Part shown: positions 22,201 through 26,812 of the stretch, one piece after another | Numbering within the stretch: the stretch's first letter is position 1 | How the letters are laid out: each line of letters begins with the position of its first letter | Origin: a virus | Length of the DNA: 26,812 nucleotides | Direction: 5' to 3' (one strand) | Virus record (IMG/VR): IMGVR_UViG_3300030099_007307 | Location: 1,981 to 28,792 of that record | Translations under genes and position numbers: made by a program | Notes under the pieces: model-generated | Database searches by the model: none | What the model saw: only the letters and a program-made list of their open reading frames with translations | Told to the model about the DNA's origin: nothing

Positions 22201-25025
22201 CCTCCTACTCTTCCAGGTTTAAAATTAGCTTCTACTTCTGCTAAATCTTTGTTTATTTTTATAACTTTATCATTATATGTACCGGAATCAGACCCTGTCA
22301 TAAATGCTGTATCTATACTACCTGAGTAGGTTTCATCGTTACCGGATAGTTGGGTTGATTTTATTTTATTTCTTTCTAATAAATGAGGTTTGATAATTAT
22401 ACCTGTATCTAAAGAAGTTCTTGCAGGTACAAAATCTTTTACCATTTTAAAGAGAATATTATCATAAAATTTTAAAGACCTAACAAAATCTTTCAAATTA
22501 GGTGGATCTAAAAACGCATCACCGGTTTCATTAAGTAAAGCAGTTTCTCTTTCAGTTTTAAAGGTAGCAGAATGGTACCAAGGGTAATTTTCGTTATAAG
22601 AAGAATCGTAGAGATCTCTAGGATCTCCTATAAAATTATCTATATGAAAAGATGAAGATATTAAATGTGCACTATTACTTAAGTGGTCGTTGATTGCATT
22701 AGTAGGGGAAAATCCGACTTCTAATCTATGTTGATCAGGAGCACTCACTTCATCTTCTCTAAATACCGATTCATTTTGGGTCAATACATAACCATCAGTA
22801 CTGCCAGATGCAAATCTAATCTTATCTAACTGTTTTGTATATTCTTTATCTGGCCCTCTATAATTTTCTTCGTCAAACCTCTGTCCACCAAAAGTAGTTA
22901 TCTGTAAGTAGCTAGATGGAATACCGAAGCAGTTTATTAGAGCTCTCAACCCTCTCTTGGTACCTTTAGATTTAATTAATAAAGGTATATTATGGTAAAG
23001 TCTTTTATATATTTGAGCTTCGTAATCTTTATTTGAAAAAGTAGTTCTTTCAGAACCTAAATCTATTCCCCCTGCAAACTGTACTGGAATGTTTTGGAAA
23101 AGACCAGTTCCTGATCCTATTTCGGGGTTTTGATTTGCACCGGTAGAGTTCATAGAACTATCAGAAACAAGTGAGGTAAAGTTAACTGCACCAGCAGTGC
23201 CAAATTTTGAAGCAGAAATACTATTTAATCCACCAAATCCATGTCCGTGTTGACTATTAAATATATCTAAAAATTGATCTCTTTTTACAGAACCTGATGA
23301 AGGATTGGCAAGGTAAACTAAAATGGTTCCAGTTGAAGAGTTAAAAGCACCGTGACCACTTTGTATTGAAGTAGCTTGATATGTTCTTTCAACACCGTTA
23401 CCGTCAGTAATTTTTAAAAAGTGCTGACTGCCCCATATATTTCCTCCATTTGAAAAGGTTACAGAACCAGATGCAAAACCTTGTGCAGTATATGGCTTTA
23501 TAAAATTATTAACTGTTTCATTAATACTTCCACTGTCATAGCTATCATTGATAAAGTATTTAAATAAATCGTTAGAACCTTCTTTAGAGTTATATATTTT
23601 TACACCAAGACTTTTTACTGCTTCTTGAACTAAATCTTTTGAAATACCTCTGTTTAATCTATGATCAGTATCATACTTATCAGTTATAGCTTTTGTATAT
23701 ATCCATAAATTATCAAAATGCTGACCAATCATATGTGTAAACAGTAATCCTTTTTCATTATTAGAATCATCTGCTAGGTACTCAGGTAAAAAATTTGTGA
23801 GTAAATCGTAGTTTCTAGTATCGTAATTTGAAGCACTAGTTAACTGTTGATTATACCAAGTAATAGCATCTGATGAAGTTGTATGGTAGTTTACATATGG
23901 TTTAGTGGTATTACTTTTAGGCCATGAATTAGAACCACTTTCATAGTATAGGTTTTTTTCATAATGATCAAAGTTATCTATAACTCCTTTGATTAAGTTT
24001 TTAGTAGCTTCTATACTTCCGCTTCTTCCTGTAGAAGTAGTATTAAGTAAAGCTTCTTCAGTATCTAAGTCTGATTGATAAGTTTCTATCAATTGAACTT
24101 TGTATCTAAAGTTTTTTAATCTTTCTTCTGCAGAGGAGAAATGTATAAAGTTTTCGTAATCACTATAATCAATACCTAAATTGATACTTCTATCTTTGAC
24201 TGCTGAGAATAACTCTCTATTACTATTAGTGTTAGAAAAACTAAATAAATCGTTATAATCAAAATACTCTGTAGGTTCTGAATCATCTTCAGTAGTTTTT
24301 GCAGTAAAGTTTGGACCTCTAAGTTTAGGAGTAGATGGAGGATCTAAGGTAACGTCTGCTAATAGCTTAACTGCTGCTGAATCAGAAACTTTTTGTACTA
24401 CTTGAGCTTTGTCTTTTACTGTATACTTTTCTGGTAGAGGTTCGTAAAGTTTTAATGCTATTGTTATTTTGTTATCTAGTTCCCATGTATTAATATTAGT
24501 TACTATAAAAAGATCGTTATTACCTAAGTTAAGTAAATATTCATCAAAATAACTTTCTGATTCTAATCTTTCTTTAAGTTCTTCAGTTCTATTTATTAAT
24601 TCGTTTGTAGATAGCTTTTCAGAATACAGTAATATTTCAGTTCTATCTTTTGAAATTTCATGAATATATAACTCTCTTTTCTGGTTACTTGTGGTATATA
24701 AGTCATCTAAGAAATGAAAAAGTATTTTAATATCAGTTCTAGTGAAACCAAATTCTTGAGCTATAGCAGCAGGGTCTAAAGTAACTTCAGTTGATTTATC
24801 TCCGTCATTGCTGAGAGCAGGTGTGGGTAGTTTGTATTCATAAGAAGAGAATAATCTTACATCATTAACAGAGTAAAAATGAGTTTCAATATAATGTTTA
24901 CTAAAATCATACTCTCTATTGATAGTAAAATTATCTACTAAGCTCAAGTCTTTATCAGAAAACTTTTCTAAATCTTGGAATGAGTTTAAATTCTCATCTA
25001 ATATTTCATATGTTACTTTCGCCAT
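19209..25025 (-). CDS. Giant baseplate/tail-type protein with Ig-like region and C-terminal Hint domain
   Basis: This 1938-residue protein is the largest in the window. The N-terminal ~230 residues (ILDENLNSFQDLEKFSDKDL, KYTVKDKAQVV) match the start of large baseplate-type proteins I recall from far-T4 phages. A central region near 670-705 (YKRLYHNIPLLIKSKGTKRG, ALINCFGIPSSY) resembles the tail protein I/baseplate motif of contractile tails. Residues ~1435-1545 form an Ig-like bacterial domain (VTAGIDGTVEANATVFITA, LKLRDAAGNTGS). The last 130 residues are an intein-like Hint domain starting at Cys1809. Together they suggest a baseplate component that may undergo C-terminal self-processing. 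It is separated by 5 nt from the coiled-coil protein gene and lies in the same unit as the gene after it. Confidence 0.82.
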   Translation of the reverse strand: MAKVTYEILDENLNSFQDLEKFSDKDLSLVDNFTINREYDFSKHYIETHFYSVNDVRLFSSYEYKLPTPALSNDGDKSTEVTLDPAAIAQEFGFTRTDIKILFHFLDDLYTTSNQKRELYIHEISKDRTEILLYSEKLSTNELINRTEELKERLESESYFDEYLLNLGNNDLFIVTNINTWELDNKITIALKLYEPLPEKYTVKDKAQVVQKVSDSAAVKLLADVTLDPPSTPKLRGPNFTAKTTEDDSEPTEYFDYNDLFSFSNTNSNRELFSAVKDRSINLGIDYSDYENFIHFSSAEERLKNFRYKVQLIETYQSDLDTEEALLNTTSTGRSGSIEATKNLIKGVIDNFDHYEKNLYYESGSNSWPKSNTTKPYVNYHTTSSDAITWYNQQLTSASNYDTRNYDLLTNFLPEYLADDSNNEKGLLFTHMIGQHFDNLWIYTKAITDKYDTDHRLNRGISKDLVQEAVKSLGVKIYNSKEGSNDLFKYFINDSYDSGSINETVNNFIKPYTAQGFASGSVTFSNGGNIWGSQHFLKITDGNGVERTYQATSIQSGHGAFNSSTGTILVYLANPSSGSVKRDQFLDIFNSQHGHGFGGLNSISASKFGTAGAVNFTSLVSDSSMNSTGANQNPEIGSGTGLFQNIPVQFAGGIDLGSERTTFSNKDYEAQIYKRLYHNIPLLIKSKGTKRGLRALINCFGIPSSYLQITTFGGQRFDEENYRGPDKEYTKQLDKIRFASGSTDGYVLTQNESVFREDEVSAPDQHRLEVGFSPTNAINDHLSNSAHLISSSFHIDNFIGDPRDLYDSSYNENYPWYHSATFKTERETALLNETGDAFLDPPNLKDFVRSLKFYDNILFKMVKDFVPARTSLDTGIIIKPHLLERNKIKSTQLSGNDETYSGSIDTAFMTGSDSGTYNDKVIKINKDLAEVEANFKPGRVGGYSDLQFRVDYRTDTNQGDEGEIIVEGNDFYHPDGTYYNIRETKQDKSKQLMTPYGENTGSSDKFYVMFSSESIFERFPSLDVNNSGGSLTDWQHTHIITVDYSPHGQNSWVARGNSSANSQSFDPLPNDVLLAAFQTTGSSFGIKDERYRFYQSLAGYVKNTPITASAILVFQTGSGGTATGPGFIITGSQQLSGSSVGRRIDASNTSAYDMSNGASRFDADGGTVTDRTANFAAALNDSLAFGSTYNNGVTCSISTTVVRNDTVILQQRNAGLRGNWPLYVNPNLYTNGILNPDYPATDFIGGEDNFKTYSQINDTTFYSKDIETMSGSVMKLVGDESPKFNGELSGSGMLITDGELNDENPFKRNQHPETLFHITTVNQSISDALFPILVMNNGANPESYTGGANACTAFSPSSTLTFYHGGSAAVPVDGDILYSDINATTPVTSLTNSDHISFGVTVNGITTSFTAQVSASNQPGQLYNIVACSTLDTTAPSGYTAAWKVSAITANNVTAVTAGIDGTVEANATVFITASDESGNDVKEEYATGASGGAFTFTANLSSLSDGDDITLALKLRDAAGNTGSLATATQGAGNFGLTIHKQTVGPSGYSIHEGTFRINEDLNAISATAKSQSLNVTAKYCIIVHYNPSFTGTLNYQLSGSHAGTSIISNNISISSGSGVNPGTASIVYNDSSAYAISNTGSGASWSNAPNNTGVGNTVGAFVWFTDPQGSSGEVVSASVPYYPHLFEYRGYAGGSRIVDQTYTSAAQTASLVVVGWASNTNGNIQEDPSVGWANFVTTDGGYSTDILQGDTSAQIELQEHTGSSARSTTYSVHRLISDDAFEYNFPIISGGVSHPDLLITQAPPSTCVDPDTQVLMKTGLTKSAKDLKVGDVIRSKHEYSKEMLEDIVIKISSTDNVKKIKITLEDGTYLITSTKHRVYLDSLDDFIAVDTLNEGDIISEKTITSVEAYPDGEVIELTTEKTHTYISNGILSHNGK
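19212..19601 (-). other. C-terminal Hint (intein-like) domain of the giant structural protein
   Basis: Residues 1809-1938 show intein/Hint blocks in order. Block A is CVDPDTQVLMKTG followed by AKDLKVGDVI; block B is TSTKHRVY with the T..H pair; block F is VIELTTEKTHTYISNG; block G is LSHN. The domain is about 130 residues, with no room for a homing endonuclease. Only Gly-Lys follows the terminal His-Asn, so there is no Cys/Ser/Thr nucleophile and no C-extein. Normal splicing is therefore not expected. The conserved Cys could still drive N-terminal cleavage or attachment through a thioester, as proposed for bacterial intein-like domains. Similar C-terminal Hint domains occur in other phage structural proteins. 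Confidence 0.85.
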
Positions 25026-25030
25026 ATATT

Positions 25031-26059
25031 TTATTTTTTCAATCTATACCCTACTTTATCTTCTTTATTAGGATCTTTAAACGTAATAACCCTAAAAGAC
25101 ACTCTACCTTTCATATTACCTTTATTCTTTACTGCTTGTACTATAGAAGAAGCTTTATATCCAGCTTGAACTAACTCACTAACAAAAAAGTCTAAAGTCA
25201 TATCGTCAGTTTCATTTCTGCTAGCAGGTATAAAGTAATCCCCTCCATAATTACCATTTCTATTAGAAGGGTAGTCTTTATCCTCTGTATCTTTACCATA
25301 CAGCCAATAAAACCTTTTTGCTAAACCTCTTGCAGCACTTATTCTAGAATGAGAACTCATAGTAAAAATATTGTTTGTACCGTAGTATGTTCTAGAGTAC
25401 CTTTTTCGTATAAATCTAAAGGCTAGACCAACTTTATCTTTTCTCCAGTTTTTAATCATTTTCTCTATTTCAGCTACCTCTTCTGCATCACCGCCTCCTG
25501 CTGCTGCGGCGGCTGCTGCTTTTTTAGCATTTTCTGCCATATCATCAGCATTCTTATTAGCTGCTTCCTGTGCTTTCTGTGCTGCAGCAGTTGCTGTTTC
25601 TACAGCTGCATTAGCGATTGTATTAGCTTTTTCTAGTGCAGCTACTTGAGTTTGAGATGCTGCTAAATCTGCTTGTAAAGTAGCTACTTTTTCTGCATCC
25701 TCAAAGCTTACTTCAGATCCGTTAGCTAATTGAAGTTCTAATTCTAATATTCTCCTATTAGCGTCTAATATCTGTACTCTTAGATTAGCAATTTCATCTA
25801 GTAAGGGCTGTACACTTTCTAAGTTAGTATCTACTTGATACAATTCGGAACTTCTCTCTACTAAATACTGATGAGTTTTTTCCGGTCCTTCTATTGGTAT
25901 AGTAAGGTAGAGTTTATCGTATATTCTAAAAAGCTCATCTATATTATCAGGATCTATAAAAGGTTCAGGTGTAGAATAAAAACTAAATTTTCTATCTACA
26001 GCTGTGTCGAATTCAGTTTTATTTAAAACTGTTTTTTTTATTTCAACCTTTTTAGCCAT
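25031..26059 (-). CDS. Coiled-coil phage structural protein, 342 aa
   Basis: The N-terminal ~70 residues are mixed. Residues ~80-190 form a long heptad-like coiled coil (IANLRVQILDANRRILELE, then ATLQADLAASQTQVAALEK) ending in an alanine/glycine tract (KKAAAAAAAGGGDAEE). The coding sequence of that tract is locally GC-rich compared with its surroundings. Residues ~195-342 form a compact basic domain (RKDKVGLAFRFIRKRYSRTYY, FFVSELVQAGYKASSIVQAV). I recall similar architecture next to large baseplate proteins in marine phages, but know no function. An elongated connector or trimerising role is plausible. The start overlaps the end of the preceding gene by 8 nt. Confidence 0.75.
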   Translation of the reverse strand: MAKKVEIKKTVLNKTEFDTAVDRKFSFYSTPEPFIDPDNIDELFRIYDKLYLTIPIEGPEKTHQYLVERSSELYQVDTNLESVQPLLDEIANLRVQILDANRRILELELQLANGSEVSFEDAEKVATLQADLAASQTQVAALEKANTIANAAVETATAAAQKAQEAANKNADDMAENAKKAAAAAAAGGGDAEEVAEIEKMIKNWRKDKVGLAFRFIRKRYSRTYYGTNNIFTMSSHSRISAARGLAKRFYWLYGKDTEDKDYPSNRNGNYGGDYFIPASRNETDDMTLDFFVSELVQAGYKASSIVQAVKNKGNMKGRVSFRVITFKDPNKEDKVGYRLKK

Positions 26060-26812
26060 TTCTTACTACCTTAAAAATTTGATCATTATCTATCACAATA
26101 TCTGATCCGTCTATTTCTGTCTTAATTAATAACCTATAAAATCTTTCTGGTTGAATACCGTCTAAGTAAAAGTCAAAGTAGTTAGATTTACTATCGCAGC
26201 TTATTTTAGTAAACGTAGTATCAAAATCCACCACCATCTCTTCCGTATATTCATCTCTTAATCCCCAGTACGAAGAAGTCGGTAAATGAAAATTCTTTAA
26301 GAATGCTGAAGATGTTGTGAAAGTTCTAGTTGGATACTTAGGTCTTGCATTTAATCTGAAACGAACTTTACCCTGATCTGCATATTCTCCTTTATTATTA
26401 TTAATAGTAATAACAGCGTCTGAGTCAGTTAGTTCAGGTAAAGAACCAGTGGTATGTGTAAAATCATCCCATTTTATATCTATGTGAGGTGGGTATATTG
26501 TATTTGTATCACTACCGTAATACTTTAACCTAATTGATGATTCAGTAAAGTTTTCATAGCTACTCTGTATCTTTAGAAGAAGTCCGTAATTTGCAAGAGG
26601 TGTAGAACCAGAAGCCCATTGAGATACTAAATCAGTAACATTCATATTAATATCATATGGTGTTGTTTTATCAAACGACTGAGAAACAGTTAAATCTACT
26701 CCGTTATTCAAAGTTACTACATCACCACCCGGTGTAGCCCAATTGTTACCTGAATCACTTGCTGTCCATGAACATCCTGCTTTTTGTAATGGTCTATCCC
26801 CGAACTTACCGA
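26052..26812 (-). CDS. Beta-rich phage structural protein, 5' end beyond the window
   Basis: The frame remains open to the right edge, so the start lies outside. A TTG at 26709-26711 could be read as a start, but coding continues upstream of it (KFGDRPLQKAGCSWTASDSG, NNWATPGGDVVTL), and that sequence is contiguous with the domain. The visible ~253 residues include WTASDSGNNWATPGGD, MNVTDLVSQWASG and NYGLLLKIQSS, resembling DNRLRE-like beta-sandwich domains (W..ATPGGD, VT..V..W). The C-terminal half (FRLNARPKYPTRTF, YWGLRDEYTEEMVVDFD) looks like an Ig-like structural domain. A tail or baseplate role follows from the context. Confidence 0.75.
   Translation of the reverse strand, partial: GKFGDRPLQKAGCSWTASDSGNNWATPGGDVVTLNNGVDLTVSQSFDKTTPYDINMNVTDLVSQWASGSTPLANYGLLLKIQSSYENFTESSIRLKYYGSDTNTIYPPHIDIKWDDFTHTTGSLPELTDSDAVITINNNKGEYADQGKVRFRLNARPKYPTRTFTTSSAFLKNFHLPTSSYWGLRDEYTEEMVVDFDTTFTKISCDSKSNYFDFYLDGIQPERFYRLLIKTEIDGSDIVIDNDQIFKVVRNG

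Noticed and set aside
26709-26711. TTG as the start of the right-edge gene
   Set aside because: The frame is open to the window edge, and the upstream residues (W..ATPGGD) belong to the same domain, so the true start is outside.

Overview
The window is a stretch of an AT-rich tailed-phage genome. It looks like a contractile-tailed, distantly T4-related ('far-T4') aquatic or marine myovirus. Every supportable gene lies on the minus strand, so transcription runs from high to low coordinates. Genes are packed with ATGA, TAATG or 1-8 nt junctions, and no stretch over 300 bases lacks a gene. No tRNA, rRNA, CRISPR array, insertion sequence or convincing terminator was seen. Three features point to a Bacteroidota (Flavobacteria-like) host: start codons are preceded by A/T-rich sequence rather than a Shine-Dalgarno box, two phage genes encode small lipoproteins with Bacteroidota-like signal peptides, and the intergenic promoters resemble the Bacteroidota TTG / TAnnTTTG type. 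The host assignment is inference.

Region 1 (26812 down to 12783) is a structural block. In transcription order it holds a 5'-truncated beta-rich protein, a coiled-coil protein, a 1938-residue baseplate/tail-type protein with a C-terminal Hint (intein-like) domain, a 635-residue structural protein, a 219-residue conserved structural protein, two related Ser/Gly-rich structural proteins, and a tail fibre with a collar domain and a His-rich tip.

Region 2 (12746 to 9623) begins with a GIY-YIG-type nuclease. It continues with small genes: a Cys-rich putative metal/Fe-S protein, a 217-aa unknown, a two-domain protein with a basic C-terminus, a cupin-like protein, a 115-aa unknown and a minimal protein-kinase-like protein. 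Region 3 (9579 to 4781) holds a Zn-finger/Toprim primase, a PD-(D/E)XK nuclease, a Trp/Tyr-rich lipoprotein whose 3' end overlaps the next gene by 239 nt, a zeta-toxin-like P-loop kinase, and a fusion of nucleotidyltransferase, HExxH metallopeptidase and a basic domain. Region 4 (4718 to 1442) holds a HAD phosphatase, a zinc-ribbon protein, a coiled-coil protein with a C-terminal membrane helix, a 49-aa gene, small basic proteins and a second lipoprotein. A 460-codon fragment of another phage protein runs off the left end.

The most interesting pattern is that about nine otherwise unrelated accessory proteins begin with the same kind of short leader, typified by MKLxDIILKE. This resembles the capsid-targeting peptides of T4 internal proteins and Alt, which the prohead protease cleaves at (I/L)xE. 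I infer that regions 2-4 encode a set of proteins packaged in the head and delivered with the DNA: kinase-like, HAD, P-loop kinase, Cys-rich and basic DNA-binding-like proteins. In addition, all six longer intergenic gaps carry a similar promoter-like element, best written GTTG-N20-TATATT, dividing the window into seven transcription units.
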